Shown: one piece after another, positions 18,426-27,347 of the stretch
Layout of the letters: each line of letters opens with the position of its first letter
Position numbering within the stretch: the first letter of the stretch is position 1
DNA from: Microvirga lupini
GTDB lineage: Bacteria > Pseudomonadota > Alphaproteobacteria > Rhizobiales > Beijerinckiaceae
Length of the DNA stretch: 64,000 nt
Direction of reading: 5' to 3'
NCBI RefSeq assembly: GCF_014191055.1
Contig: NZ_JACHWB010000011.1
Location: 1 to 64,000 of the forward strand
Notes under the pieces: generated by a model
Seen by the model: the letters and a program-made list of their open reading frames with translations, nothing else
Databases searched by the model: none
Told to the model about the DNA's origin: nothing
Made by a program: the position numbers and the translations under genes

Positions 18426-18540
18426 TCCTGGTTCTCCTGGATGAGAAACTCTCCAAAGGCATAAGGCACGGTGCGCGTTCGGAGAGGCAGAGGGCGCAAG
18501 ACGCCCTCCGGGTTGCTGAGATCGGTTCTCGACCTCTAGC

Positions 18541-19757
18541 CTAGGCGAAGCTCGTGCCCTCGATCGGGGCCTGCTTGATGCCGTCGACGACTTCCGGCGC
18601 GTTGATCCCGGCAGCTTTGAGGATCGTCGGCACGATGTCGCTCACGTGCACGAACTGCTCGCGAAGGCCCCCTTGTCCTTGATGCGCGCCGGCCAGGAGA
18701 CGGCCATGTTCTGGTTGACGCCGCCGAGCTGGGAGGCATTCTGCTTAAGCCAGGAGAACGGCGTGTCGAAGGTCCATGACCAGCCGGCGGACATGTGGTT
18801 CTAGGTCTGCTCGGTGCCCCAGACGTCGTAGAACCTCATCTGGACGTCGACGGGCAGCTTGTTCCAGCCGTCGTTGAACAGCTTTATCTGGCTGATCTTA
18901 TCGACCCATTCCTTGGTCGGATGATGAGGCTCGTGCGTGGCGCCGGGCGCGCACTTGACGAGGATCGGCTTGCCCGGCTGGATCTGGTGCATCTGGTTCA
19001 CGTAGTCGATGGCGTCGTCGGCCATGGCAGTGACCAGGTTCCATCTCCCGGGGGGCTTGCCCTCGAACGGATAAATCTGCGTGGTGTTGCGGAAGAGGTT
19101 CGGCTGCCATTGGTTCGCGTCGCCGCCGATGAAGCCGTAGAAATACTCGAAGCCCATGCCTACCGGCCACTGGTCGAACGGCCCGGCTAGCCGCGAAGGC
19201 AGGCACGTTGTGGTCCTTGCCGAACCAGGAAGTGGCATAGCCATTATCCTTCAGGATCCGGCCGATAGTGGCCTTGTCCTTGGCGATGATGCTGTTGTAG
19301 CCGGGAAAGCCCGTGGACTACTCGGAGATGACGCCGAAGCCAGCCGAGTGGTGGTTGCGTCCGGTGATGAGCGCGGCGCGCGTGGGGGAGCACAGGGCCG
19401 TGGAGAACATCCGGTTATAGCGCAGCCCCTGATTGGCGATACGGTCCAGCGCTGGCGTTGGGATGACCCCGCCGAAGGTGCTGGGTACGCCGAAGCCAGC
19501 GTCGTCAGTGATGATCAGCAGCATGTTCGGTGCGCCCTTGGGCGGCACGACACGCGGCGCTCATCACGGCGTGGACTGCAAGGCTTCTTCCTTGATCACG
19601 CCACCGAACGCCGGGCCGGGGCGGGGAGTTGCCGGCTGTCGATGGTGGTGGCATCCGGCGCGTCGGGTGTGCCGGTTACCTGCTGGGCTTGCACCACGGA
19701 GATCGCCAGGAGGCTGGCGGTGGCGAGGGACAGGGCGACTGACGAGGCTTTCTTCAT
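18541..19757 (-). pseudogene. Degraded arylsulfatase gene (frameshifts, stops, internal deletion)
   Basis: Remnant of a type I sulfatase of the large AtsA-like group. The ATG at 19757, with GGAGGATCG upstream, opens a signal peptide (MKKASSVALSLATASLLAIS ending VVQAQ). Later frames read [16 protein letters not shown] (metal ligands), [12 protein letters not shown] (formylglycine Cys and sulfatase signature), [40 protein letters not shown] and WSWTFDTPFSWLKQ. At least three frameshifts separate these pieces. A TAG at 19318-19320 replaces an expected Gln after GFGVISE, and a stop follows WGTEQT. About 110 residues are missing between WNKLP and YDVWGT, and the gene stops at 18541 after EGTSFA, where relatives continue. 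It cannot make a functional enzyme. Confidence 0.85.
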
Positions 19758-20066
19758 ATCGGCGATCCTCCGTGAGCGACGGCAGGCCAGGCTCCCCGGC
19801 GGCCAGGGCGAGGGTGATCGTCCCCAATCCAAGGGCGTGCATCTTCCCAAATATGCAATGGATCGCAGTTCGCGGGAGCGTGCTTGACCGAATCGGCCAT
19901 CGGGTTGGCAGAAACGGACGGATCCCAGCCCTCTAATCCGAAAGAGTTGCCGATCCTGCGGACGTGCCGGGATCGGTCAGGCCTCTGCCCAGTTCGGTCA
20001 AGCGGACGTGGCGTAATCGCGCGACACTGGCCGCTCCACTCCGGCCCGGAAGGGACAACGCCTGCC
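19758..20066. other. Gap between divergent sulfatase and FGE remnants
   Basis: About 310 bases with no supported gene. It separates the decayed sulfatase (minus strand) from the decayed FGE start (plus strand). No GGGTTTNNCCC copy was seen here, unlike upstream of the intact FGE-sulfatase pair. Confidence 0.4.
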
Positions 20067-20210
20067 ATGACCACTGCCGACATCACGCCCGTTGCCGAGG
20101 CTCCCGAAAGGAACCCACCGCAACCCGGCTTGGTCTGGATTCTGGGCGGCACGTTCTGGATGGGTTCGGATCGGCACTATCCGGAGGAGGCCCCAGTCCA
20201 TCGTGCCACC
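20067..20210 (+). pseudogene. 5-prime fragment of a formylglycine-generating enzyme gene
   Basis: From the ATG at 20067 the frame gives MTTADITPVAEAP and then GLVWILGGTFWMGSDRHYPE followed by EAPVHRA. This is the start of the FGE-sulfatase domain and nearly identical to the start of the intact FGE at 27067 (VWIAGGTFRMGSDRHYPEEA). After HRA the similarity ends abruptly, and VTVDGFWIDRTPVTN, which should follow, is absent. About 50 residues remain of roughly 300. It lies beside the decayed sulfatase, its former partner, and both appear to be relics of a second sulfatase unit. Confidence 0.75.
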
Positions 20211-20280
20211 CGGAAAGCCGAGGAGAGCGGTGGGACAGTAGTCGCTTCGAGGGATGCGTCCCGCTTAGAGAGTCCCGACC

Positions 20281-20547
20281 ATGCAACGTTACTTGCGGCT
20301 CGCCGTACTTAGTTCATTGATCACCGCCATCCCGGCCTCGGCTCAGGACCGGGAGGGATCCCGTTTGCCTTCCGGCGAGATCCGGATCCCGTCGGGCGCT
20401 GCAATTGACAGGATGCTCGACCGGAATGCGGTGCCGGATCCGGCCAAGGATTTCTCGGGCAACGACGCGACCGCGATCCAGCAGATGGATGAGCAGGACA
20501 GGAAGATCAATCGCGAGGTCGAGAAGGGCATCTGCCCGGGATGCTGA
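20281..20547 (+). CDS. Small secreted protein with C-terminal CxxC, paralogue A
   Basis: An 88-residue protein with a signal peptide (MQRYLRLAVLSSLITAIPASAQ). The mature part contains LPSGEIRIPSG, a Ser/Asn/Asp-rich middle, and a C-terminus QMDEQDRKINREVEKGICPG ending in Cys. Thus the last four residues are C-P-G-C. A paralogue at 22654 shares LP-GEI-IPS, QM--QDR-I-REVEKGIC--C and the same length. No function is known to me. The short charged helix before the Cys pair suggests a periplasmic, perhaps metal- or redox-linked, peptide. It sits between the FGE remnant and a convergent outer-membrane gene. Confidence 0.65.
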   Translation: MQRYLRLAVLSSLITAIPASAQDREGSRLPSGEIRIPSGAAIDRMLDRNAVPDPAKDFSGNDATAIQQMDEQDRKINREVEKGICPGC

Positions 20548-20569
20548 GGGCTGGATGCGCTATGCCCGG

Positions 20570-21496
20570 TCACCACCGGATGCTTAGGCCAATGATCGGT
20601 CCGTGCTGGAGCATATCGAATTCGTAGCGCTGCCGACCCTCGCCTTGGGCATAGTCGACATAGAGCGCCCGGTAGCCGATCACGCCCGAGAACGTGATGC
20701 CTTGGTAGGTGCCAAGCTCGAACCCATAGGCGCCGATGGCCTGCCAGGAGAAGTCGCTGCCCACCCCGAACCCGCCGATGTCCCCGCGCAGCAGCAATTC
20801 GTGGCCCGGCGCCACTGTATAGCGCAGGCGCGCCCCGACGACCGGATCGAGCCAGTCGACGGAACCAGAGCGGGCGAAGGCCCGGGAACCGGCCACCTCA
20901 AGGTCGCCGAACTGGACCGCAGCCGTGACATCGAGGGACAGGTCCGCCTCCTGGTACCAGTACCGGGCCCCGCCGACGACATCAAAGGCCAATGCGCCGA
21001 AGCGGGCCACCTCATAGGCGGCGCCGACCTCGGCGATAGCCATCTCGATGTCGAGGCCGAGCGATGTGCCGAGGGTTCCAGTGACGCCTGGCGCCAGCGT
21101 CCGGCTGCGGACGTTGTCGCGCTTGAGGCCGATTTTGCTCCAGACGACGTTGGTCATCAGGGTAAATGGACCATTGCGGGCCTCAAAGTCGCCCATCAGG
21201 GCCACGAGCGTGTCGCTCTCCTTGACGATGTCGACGAAGCTGGCATCGACCTTCACCGAGCGCCCGCGCACGGTCGTCGTGCCATCCAGCGCCGTGAGCC
21301 AGCCATACGGCACGAAGCGGAAGCTCCATGACGGCGGCGCAGGCGGTGCCTCGAGGACGGACGGTGCGGCGGCCGGCACGTCGGCCGCACCTACCGCACC
21401 TCCCGTTCCGGCGAGGATGCACAGCGACAGGACGATGTGGCGGGACAAGCGCCGCGGGGCCATGCCCGACAGCAGGGTGTGACCGGTTCGTATCAC
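20570..21496 (-). CDS. Outer-membrane beta-barrel protein
   Basis: A 308-residue exported protein with a signal peptide (basic start, hydrophobic IVLSLCILAGTGGAVGA, cleavage near GAADVPA) and a Pro/Ala-rich linker. The rest is alternating amphipathic beta-strand sequence typical of a barrel: WSFRFVPYGWLTALDG, YEVARFGALAFDVVGGARYW, VGARLRYTVAPGHELLLRGD and a C-terminal strand ending IIGLSIRW. Aromatic girdles and a terminal Trp are typical of outer-membrane proteins. No specific porin family was identified. The start is GTG at 21496 with GAGGAGGT directly upstream; an ATG at 21463 is the alternative. Confidence 0.75.
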   Translation of the reverse strand: MIRTGHTLLSGMAPRRLSRHIVLSLCILAGTGGAVGAADVPAAAPSVLEAPPAPPSWSFRFVPYGWLTALDGTTTVRGRSVKVDASFVDIVKESDTLVALMGDFEARNGPFTLMTNVVWSKIGLKRDNVRSRTLAPGVTGTLGTSLGLDIEMAIAEVGAAYEVARFGALAFDVVGGARYWYQEADLSLDVTAAVQFGDLEVAGSRAFARSGSVDWLDPVVGARLRYTVAPGHELLLRGDIGGFGVGSDFSWQAIGAYGFELGTYQGITFSGVIGYRALYVDYAQGEGRQRYEFDMLQHGPIIGLSIRW

Positions 21497-21585
21497 ATGG
21501 ACCTCCTCGCAATCCCTTTTCCAGGCATCTGAGCACACTCATCCTCGGGCTGCCAGAGATCTCTCGCGCTTCACCGTCATGGTCA

Positions 21586-22593
21586 TCAACGGCCTCGATC
21601 CTCCTGTCCGGCTGGAAAGACGGTCTTCCAATCCCGCTTCATGTCGATCACGGTCCACCGATCCAGTGCCGCGGCATCGAGCGCTTTATCGAGGCGGCCA
21701 ACCTTCGACTGGCGATCATAGGCGTATTCCCTTTCCGCATCCGTGTGATGCACGATGACGCCGAGCCGGCGTTTGCCCGCATCGGTCGTCCATTGCAGCA
21801 TCTCGAGATCCCCGTCAGAGTTGCCGAAGGCGGCGACGGGCCTCAGTCCGATATGCTGGTTGATGCCAACCGGTTTGCCGGGGCCATCGTCCACGAAGTT
21901 GACCTTGGGCAGCCGGAAGAGTGTCGGCCTGCCGTCGCGCCGCTCGAATGTCGTAACGATGCTGGAGCCTACAATCTGCGATGGTGGGATGCCGTACCGC
22001 TCCGGCGCGAAGGCGCGCATGAACTCGATGCCGCCACCCGAGACGATGAAGGTCTTGAAGCCGCTGGCCCGCATGTAGGCGATCACTTCGAGCATGGGCT
22101 GGTACACGAGTTCGTCGTAGCGGCGGCCGAAGCGTGGGTGCTTGGCGGTCGTGAGCCATTCCTTCACTGTCTGTTGAAACTCCGCAGGTGTCATACCCGC
22201 ATGGGTCATGGCCACGATCTCGACATCTCCTTTCTCGCCTGCGGCAGCGAGCGTCGCCATGTCGCCTTCGAGCACGGCCTTGAAGGGCTGCGTGTTCTTC
22301 CATTCGGGATGCTGCGGCGCCAGCGCCTTGACCCGATCGAGCGCGAATGCGAACTGGACATAAATGGGTTGCTCGATCCAAAGCGTGCCATCATTGTCGA
22401 AAGTGGCAATCCGCTCAGGTTCCGGTATGAAGTCCGCCGAGCCCTCGCGGGTCACGTCGGTGACGAAGGCGATGATCGCCTGCTTTGCCGAACCGTCGTT
22501 CCAGGAGGGCAGCGGATCGGTCTGGGCGGCCGCTGCGGAAATCCACCCGGCCACTAGGGCCATGATGCCAAGCCTGATGTATCGGATATCCAT
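21586..22593 (-). CDS. Periplasmic HAD-superfamily hydrolase (phosphoserine phosphatase-like)
   Basis: A 335-residue protein with a signal peptide (IRLGIMALVAGWISAAAAQ). HAD motifs are present: motif I FDNDGTLW (nucleophile Asp with Asn then Asp, so acid/base Asp retained), motif II in TFIVSGGG, a Lys in the LPKVNFVDD region and motif IV GNSDGDLEM. The cap inserted after motif I is long (about 140 residues). Such exported HAD phosphatases often lie close to sulfatase genes. The ATG at 22593 has AAAGGAGG upstream. The substrate cannot be inferred, and a periplasmic phosphomonoester is likely. Confidence 0.8.
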   Translation of the reverse strand: MDIRYIRLGIMALVAGWISAAAAQTDPLPSWNDGSAKQAIIAFVTDVTREGSADFIPEPERIATFDNDGTLWIEQPIYVQFAFALDRVKALAPQHPEWKNTQPFKAVLEGDMATLAAAGEKGDVEIVAMTHAGMTPAEFQQTVKEWLTTAKHPRFGRRYDELVYQPMLEVIAYMRASGFKTFIVSGGGIEFMRAFAPERYGIPPSQIVGSSIVTTFERRDGRPTLFRLPKVNFVDDGPGKPVGINQHIGLRPVAAFGNSDGDLEMLQWTTDAGKRRLGVIVHHTDAEREYAYDRQSKVGRLDKALDAAALDRWTVIDMKRDWKTVFPAGQEDRGR

Positions 22594-22653
22594 GTAGGCC
22601 TCCTTTGCGGCCCTGGATCGTGCGCGCGGTGCGCCTACCCGGGCGATCCGTGA

Positions 22654-22911
22654 TCAGCAATCTGTGCAGATGCCCTTCTCGACCTCACGGTCAATCCGTC
22701 GATCCTGCTTCTCCATCTGCTCAGTGGCGATGGTGTCGTTGGTCGAGAATTCATTCCGCGGCGGCGTTACCGCATCGCGTTCGAGCGTCCGCTCCGACGG
22801 GATCGCGATCTCGCCATCGGGCAGTACGGGGCCGCCATTCCGATCCTGGGCCCAGCCCGGGGCAGCCGCCGTCAGAATGCCGAGAGCGGCAAGAAGAAAC
22901 ATGCGTGGCAT
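22654..22911 (-). CDS. Small secreted protein with C-terminal CxxC, paralogue B
   Basis: An 85-residue protein starting at the ATG at 22911, with AGGAGG upstream. The signal peptide (MFLLAALGILTAAAPGWAQ) is followed by LPDGEIAIPSERTLERDAV and the C-terminus QMEKQDRRIDREVEKGIC, then T-D-C. It is the paralogue of the protein at 20281. It lies 60 bases upstream of the HAD gene on the same strand, so the two are likely co-transcribed. Confidence 0.7.
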   Translation of the reverse strand: MPRMFLLAALGILTAAAPGWAQDRNGGPVLPDGEIAIPSERTLERDAVTPPRNEFSTNDTIATEQMEKQDRRIDREVEKGICTDC

Positions 22912-23140
22912 GGCCAGTCCTCCTGTTTGCCAATCCTTGTTGAAGCCAGCCAAGCTGGCTGTCCGATCCTGGGGAGCCGCCGTTGTCGAAACGGCTTCCC
23001 CGCTCGCGGGAGAGGCACGGGGAGCACCTCAGACACCGGAACAATCCGCGCGACACCTCGTTGGGAGACCACTCCTGGATCTGTCGCGTCAGCGTCGCCC
23101 CGATGTTCCGCAGTTCCAGAAGCGGACAGCGAGGAAATGC

Positions 23141-23995
23141 ATGGGTACGCCATTGCAGGTCCGGGTGAAGCTTTGCGCCATCGGCTTGGCGCTGCTTCCC
23201 ATGATCTCCAGCCCCGATGGAATTGCCTCGCGAGCCGTGGCCGAAGAAGCCGAAGGCTCTTGCGTCGACCCGTCGGGGTTCGCTCGTTCCGTTGTCAGCA
23301 TTTCCTGGCGTTTCGGTCAGCCTCGCCGCGATGGGAGACGGGAGATTGTGGGGGAGCGGGCCACAGCCTGGTTCTACCCGTCGCCGCGCTTCCTGGTGAC
23401 GGCTGCGCACTTCGCGAGCGAACTCCCCGCTGACGGCTGGCAGGAAGCTGAACTGCGGCAGGCTCCCAGGGAAGGAGATCCCGATGTCACGGTCCACGTC
23501 CAGCTTCGTGTGGCGGTTCAAGGCACGGTGTCCGAAAACGGTGTGAGGGGAACGAGAAAGGGCGGCGATCTGGCGGAGGATCTCGCGATCCTCGAGTTGC
23601 AGGAGTCGTTCCCGGATGCGCAGGTGCTCGATATCCAGCCGGAAGTGCCGTCGAAGGACGCGACTGTCCTGGTCCTCGGCTATCCCCGGGGGCAGATGAA
23701 GTCCGCACGTGGCATCGTCCGGGAAGCCGGGAGGGCTGCGGAAAAGTATCCCGGCTTGGCCCTTCTCGAGGTTCAAGGGTCGAACCGCCTCCTGCTCAAT
23801 GAAGGTGCGTCCGGGGCGCCAGTGATCGATTGCCGGCTCGGCCGCGTGGTCGCAGTGCTGAATGGCCTGTTGACTGGGCCTTCCCTGCCATTTCTGCCCT
23901 TGGAGAATTCCGTGATGCCGACGCCCTGGGGAAGCCCGACCAATACGGCCGTTCCGGCCTCCACATTGAGTGTGATCGGCGGCCGAGCGCTCTGA
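23141..23995 (+). CDS. Exported trypsin-like serine protease
   Basis: A 284-residue protein with an N-terminal signal sequence (VKLCAIGLALLPMISSPDG) followed by a chymotrypsin-fold protease. The triad is visible: His in FLVTAAHFAS, Asp in DLAEDLAILEL and Ser in NEGASGAPVID. The GASGAPV form matches bacterial S1/HtrA-like enzymes, but no PDZ domain follows. It should act in the periplasm or outside the cell. The ATG at 23141 has GAGGA upstream. It diverges from the small secreted gene at 22654 and belongs to the same envelope-rich neighbourhood. Confidence 0.8.
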   Translation: MGTPLQVRVKLCAIGLALLPMISSPDGIASRAVAEEAEGSCVDPSGFARSVVSISWRFGQPRRDGRREIVGERATAWFYPSPRFLVTAAHFASELPADGWQEAELRQAPREGDPDVTVHVQLRVAVQGTVSENGVRGTRKGGDLAEDLAILELQESFPDAQVLDIQPEVPSKDATVLVLGYPRGQMKSARGIVREAGRAAEKYPGLALLEVQGSNRLLLNEGASGAPVIDCRLGRVVAVLNGLLTGPSLPFLPLENSVMPTPWGSPTNTAVPASTLSVIGGRAL

Positions 23996-24386
23996 GCGAT
24001 GCAGGATGCACCCTAGCGAGGCCTCCGACCGTGCAGCATCAGAAGTCATCCGAGCCATCCTTGCACCGGTACCCGATGAAGCATTGCGGGTTGTTGGAGC
24101 TCGATACCCATGCCGGCTCGGGAACTGGTCGACTGTGCATTCGGGCCGCTCCTCACGAAGCGTGCGTAAGTGGAGGGGCCGTTGTCGAGCACGACCGCCT
24201 CTTCGCGCAGGTCCGCTGCGAGGTGGGAGGCCCGACATGGGCAATTGCAATGGTTGCGCCGAGGCTGAAAGCGATGACCGGCAGCAGGATTTTCGACATG
24301 GCTCCCCCCTTCCTGACAGGGACTATTCATCGATCCGTTTCGGAGTCGGGGAGAGCCTGTTGAACGCGGCTCTCCCCGTACTGAGA
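23996..24386. other. Gap with only one weak small reading frame
   Basis: About 390 bases between the protease and the arylsulfatase stop. Apart from the short exported frame at 24153-24299, no gene was recognised. Other frames contain LREEAVVLDNGPSTYARF and CFIGYRCKDGSDDF, which might be displaced parts of the same small protein. Confidence 0.4.
24153..24299 (-). CDS. Possible small exported peptide (perhaps frameshifted)
   Basis: The ATG at 24299 follows GAAGGGGGGAGCC, a good ribosome binding site. The first 20 residues (MSKILLPVIAFSLGATIAIA) are a convincing signal peptide. The remaining 28 residues are basic and low in complexity, and the frame stops at 24153. A Cys-containing sequence in another frame downstream suggests that the true C-terminus may lie there, which would make this a third frameshifted small exported gene in the region. 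Confidence 0.35.
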   Translation of the reverse strand: MSKILLPVIAFSLGATIAIAHVGPPTSQRTCAKRRSCSTTAPPLTHAS

Positions 24387-26084
24387 TCAGTTGCCCGTTG
24401 GCATCGGCAGGTGGACGCCGTCCTTCGCGAGCATCTCGCGAACCGACTGGACGCGCTCGTAATCCGAGAGCGTGATCGGGCCGGTGTAGCCATAGCTCTG
24501 CACCTTGCGCGGCGGATACTCGACGTAGGTCTTCATCACCTTCTTCACTTCCTCCTCCATGACCACACCCATCCAGGTGCGCTCGGTGAAGTTATTCATG
24601 AAGATGTCGTAGCGCTCCTGAGGATCCTGCCACAGGTCGAACACCTGCGGGACGGTGGCGACGTATTTTTCCGGGCCCTTCCATCCGAGATTGGTGTCGA
24701 CGGCGAGTCCGCCGGTGTTGGTGCCGTCGTCGCCACGAAGGTTGAACAGGAACTTGTAATTATTGACGCGGACAGCGCCGGGCGACAGCTCGTTCTCCGT
24801 GAAGTAGAACCAGGACTTGCGCTCGGACTTGCCCGTTCCGAACAGCACCGGTGTCATGTCGTAACTGTCGAAGATGATCGGCTGGCCCTCGCGGTCCTTC
24901 TCGGGCAATTTCGTGCCCGCCGCGGAGGCGAAGGTCGCCATTAGGTCGAGGCCGCCGAGAATTTCGTGGTTCTTGGTGTCGGCCTTGATCTTTCCGGGCC
25001 ACCACGCCATGGCCGGCACCCGGTTGCCGCCCTCGCGAAGGGTGCCCTTGGTGCCGCGGAGCGGGGTATAGCCGGCGTCTGGATATACATCCTGCCAAGC
25101 ACCGTTATCCGTGGTGTAGAAGACGAGCGTGTTGTTGCCGCCGACCTGACGGATCTTGTCCATGATGCGCCCGATCCGGGCATCCAGTTCGACGACCGAG
25201 TCGGCATACTTACTCTTGGACAGCGACTTGTGAACGTAGTCCGGGTGCGGCAGGTTGGGCTGGTGCACCTTCATGAAATTGATGCTCATGAAGAACGGTT
25301 CGCGCGACTGCGCCGCCCGGTCGAGATAGTCGAGCGAGGCCTTCTCGATATATTCATCGAAGAATGGAATCCCGACGATGCCCTTGTCAGGCGTGTTCAC
25401 GTATTCGCCATTGATCTTGAACTCCTCGCGAGGCGTCTGGCCCGCGTTTCCGGACAAGGCACCCTTGGTCACACGCTGGAACATCGCCCGCAGGTCGGCA
25501 GGCATGTCCGGGAACCAGTTGGGATCGGCATAGGTGTAGGCGTTGAGATGATAGAGGCCGCAGTACTTCATCTCATCGTAGCCCTGGGCATTGGGCAGCG
25601 CATAGTCCGCCTCGCCAAGGTGCCACTTGCCGCTGAAGAAGGTGCGGTAGCCCGCTTGCTTGAGGACCGAGCCGAGTGTCCATTCGGCCGCCGGCAGGCC
25701 GCCGCCCTGTCCCTGGAATGCCACGGTGGTCATGCCGCTGCGGTTCGGGATGCGCCCCGTCTGCATCGCGGCTCGCCCCGGGGTGCAGCTCGGCTGGGCG
25801 TAGAACGAGAAGAAGGTCATGCCCTCCTGGGACAGGCGGTCGATGTTAGGGGTCGGCATGCCGCGTCCCTCGCCGCCGCCATAGGGGCCGAGATCGCCGT
25901 ATCCCGTGTCGTCGGACACGATCAGCACGATGTTGGGCCTCTGCTGCGGAGCCTGTGCGAAGGTCGGGACGGCCATCGACGCGCTGATCAGGGCCGTGGC
26001 CCCGACCAAGGCAGCTTTGGCGCGCATGCGCCGGAAGCGGTGCCTGCCGGCGGCAGGTTGCGAGAACGCACGATCACTGGTCAT
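24387..26084 (-). CDS. Arylsulfatase (type I, formylglycine-dependent)
   Basis: A 565-residue periplasmic sulfatase. The signal peptide (AALVGATALISASMAVPTFAQ) is followed by RPNIVLIVSDDTGYGDLG (metal Asp pair), the maturation site PSCTPGRAAMQTGR (Cys converted to formylglycine, CxPxR), SGKWHLGE, FFMSINFMKVHQPNLPHPDY and FYTTDNGAW (metal Asp-Asn). The C-terminal part is complete. The ATG at 26084 overlaps the FGE stop codon by 4 bases (ATGA), so translation is probably coupled to its maturase. It is intact, in contrast to the unrelated-subgroup pseudogene at 18541. Confidence 0.93.
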   Translation of the reverse strand: MTSDRAFSQPAAGRHRFRRMRAKAALVGATALISASMAVPTFAQAPQQRPNIVLIVSDDTGYGDLGPYGGGEGRGMPTPNIDRLSQEGMTFFSFYAQPSCTPGRAAMQTGRIPNRSGMTTVAFQGQGGGLPAAEWTLGSVLKQAGYRTFFSGKWHLGEADYALPNAQGYDEMKYCGLYHLNAYTYADPNWFPDMPADLRAMFQRVTKGALSGNAGQTPREEFKINGEYVNTPDKGIVGIPFFDEYIEKASLDYLDRAAQSREPFFMSINFMKVHQPNLPHPDYVHKSLSKSKYADSVVELDARIGRIMDKIRQVGGNNTLVFYTTDNGAWQDVYPDAGYTPLRGTKGTLREGGNRVPAMAWWPGKIKADTKNHEILGGLDLMATFASAAGTKLPEKDREGQPIIFDSYDMTPVLFGTGKSERKSWFYFTENELSPGAVRVNNYKFLFNLRGDDGTNTGGLAVDTNLGWKGPEKYVATVPQVFDLWQDPQERYDIFMNNFTERTWMGVVMEEEVKKVMKTYVEYPPRKVQSYGYTGPITLSDYERVQSVREMLAKDGVHLPMPTGN

Positions 26085-27067
26085 GGGGTGCTCCTCTCTC
26101 TGATCACGCACCGGAAGCCGACATGGCTCGTCGAGGTGTCGACAGGCTGCGGATGACGCGCCGCCGGGCGGTAACGGCGGCAGTAGTTGGGCGCGCACAG
26201 ATGCGAACCGCCCTTGATGACCCTGCGGGGGATGCGGATCTGCGGCTGGCAGGGATCGTAGCTTAGGTCCTCACGGCCGCCGCGCGGGTTCTCGGGAATG
26301 CAGCAAGCCTTCACGGCATCGGCAGGATGCTTCGGCGCGTAGAAGTCGCTCGTCCACTCCCAGACGTTGCCGATCATGTCGCGGAGGCCATAGCCGTTGG
26401 GTGGGAAGGCAGTGACTGGCGAGGTGCGCTGGAAGCCGTCCTGAGTGAGGTTCTGGAACGGAAACGCACCCTGCCACGTGTTGGCCATCGGCCACCCGTC
26501 CGGCATGAATTCGTCGCCCCAGGCGAACTCGGCCCCGTCGAGGCCGCCACGGGCGGCGAACTCCCACTCCGCCTCGGATGGCAGGTCCTTGCCGGCCCAG
26601 CGGGCATAGGCGAGTGCGTCCGTGTAGGTCACGTGCACCACGGGATGGTTGTCGAGGCCGTTGATGGTGCTCTTCGGACCATAGGGATGGCGCCAGTCGG
26701 CCCCCTTGAGCAGGGTCCACCACTGGCTCCAGTTCCGGAGATCGACCGGATGATCCGGCGGCGCGAAGACGAGCGAGCCGGCATAGAGCATGTGCGGCAG
26801 GGCGTCGGGATAATCCTCCGGATCGGGCTGCCTCTCGGCGAACGTGACGTGCCCTGTGGCTCGCACGAACTCGTGGAACTGGCGGTTGGTGACTGGTGTG
26901 CGGTCGATCCAGAACCCATCGACCGTGACTCGATGCGCCGGGGCTTCCTCGGGATAGTGACGATCCGAACCCATCCGGAACGTGCCGCCGGCGATCCAAA
27001 CCATGTCGGCGCGCGAATGGTTCGTGAGATCATGGTCCCGATGATGCTTGGGGCTGACCTGCAACAT
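26081..27067 (-). CDS. Formylglycine-generating enzyme (sulfatase maturase)
   Basis: A 328-residue enzyme of the FGE-sulfatase superfamily, which oxidises the sulfatase active-site Cys to formylglycine with oxygen and copper. The fold begins MVWIAGGTFRMGSDRHYPEE and continues with VTVDGFWIDRTPVTNRQF, DLPSEAEWEFAARGG, GNVWEWTSDFYAP and GGSHLCAPNYCRRYRPAAR. In this last block the two Cys (C-x4-C) match the copper-binding active-site pair. The start at 27067 has a GGGAGCC ribosome binding site. It precedes and overlaps the arylsulfatase gene, its likely substrate, and a GGGTTTGCCTC motif lies 83 bases upstream. Confidence 0.93.
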   Translation of the reverse strand: MLQVSPKHHRDHDLTNHSRADMVWIAGGTFRMGSDRHYPEEAPAHRVTVDGFWIDRTPVTNRQFHEFVRATGHVTFAERQPDPEDYPDALPHMLYAGSLVFAPPDHPVDLRNWSQWWTLLKGADWRHPYGPKSTINGLDNHPVVHVTYTDALAYARWAGKDLPSEAEWEFAARGGLDGAEFAWGDEFMPDGWPMANTWQGAFPFQNLTQDGFQRTSPVTAFPPNGYGLRDMIGNVWEWTSDFYAPKHPADAVKACCIPENPRGGREDLSYDPCQPQIRIPRRVIKGGSHLCAPNYCRRYRPAARHPQPVDTSTSHVGFRCVIRERSTP

Positions 27068-27150
27068 GGGGTGGCTCCCGTGCTGGCAATGTCGGCAGTC
27101 TCGCCCGGCATGGCATCGCAGGTCTATCGGGGTCTGTCCTGAATCTGACG

Positions 27151-27161
27151 GAGGCAAACCC
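27151..27161 (-). promoter_or_regulatory. GGGTTTNNCC motif upstream of the FGE-sulfatase operon
   Basis: It reads TTCAGGGTTTGCCTCC on the minus strand, 83 bases upstream of the FGE start. The divergent kinase gene has its own copy in the opposite orientation at 27265-27274. Confidence 0.5.
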
Positions 27162-27264
27162 TGAATCATGCCTCCGATCCCCAAAGATCCTTCGGGAGCA
27201 CCGCCAGACGGGGCTTGGTATTTGGGCAGGCCTTGCCTGTACCAGTCGACAGGGGGCAGGCAAA

Positions 27265-27274
27265 GGGTTTAACC
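27265..27274 (+). promoter_or_regulatory. GGGTTTNNCC motif upstream of kinase 2
   Basis: It reads CAAAGGGTTTAACCTATGGT on the plus strand, 73 bases upstream of the start at 27348. Confidence 0.5.
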
Positions 27275-27347
27275 TATGGTGTCTGATCGAGGGTCTGTCG
27301 CACCTCCCCATCCCGTTGCGTTGCCCTTGCGGCCGGAGGTTGCCGTC

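Noticed and set aside
22751..24250. Long minus-strand frame across the protease gene
   Set aside because: It spans several genes and has no domain. The exported protease on the plus strand has an intact catalytic triad.
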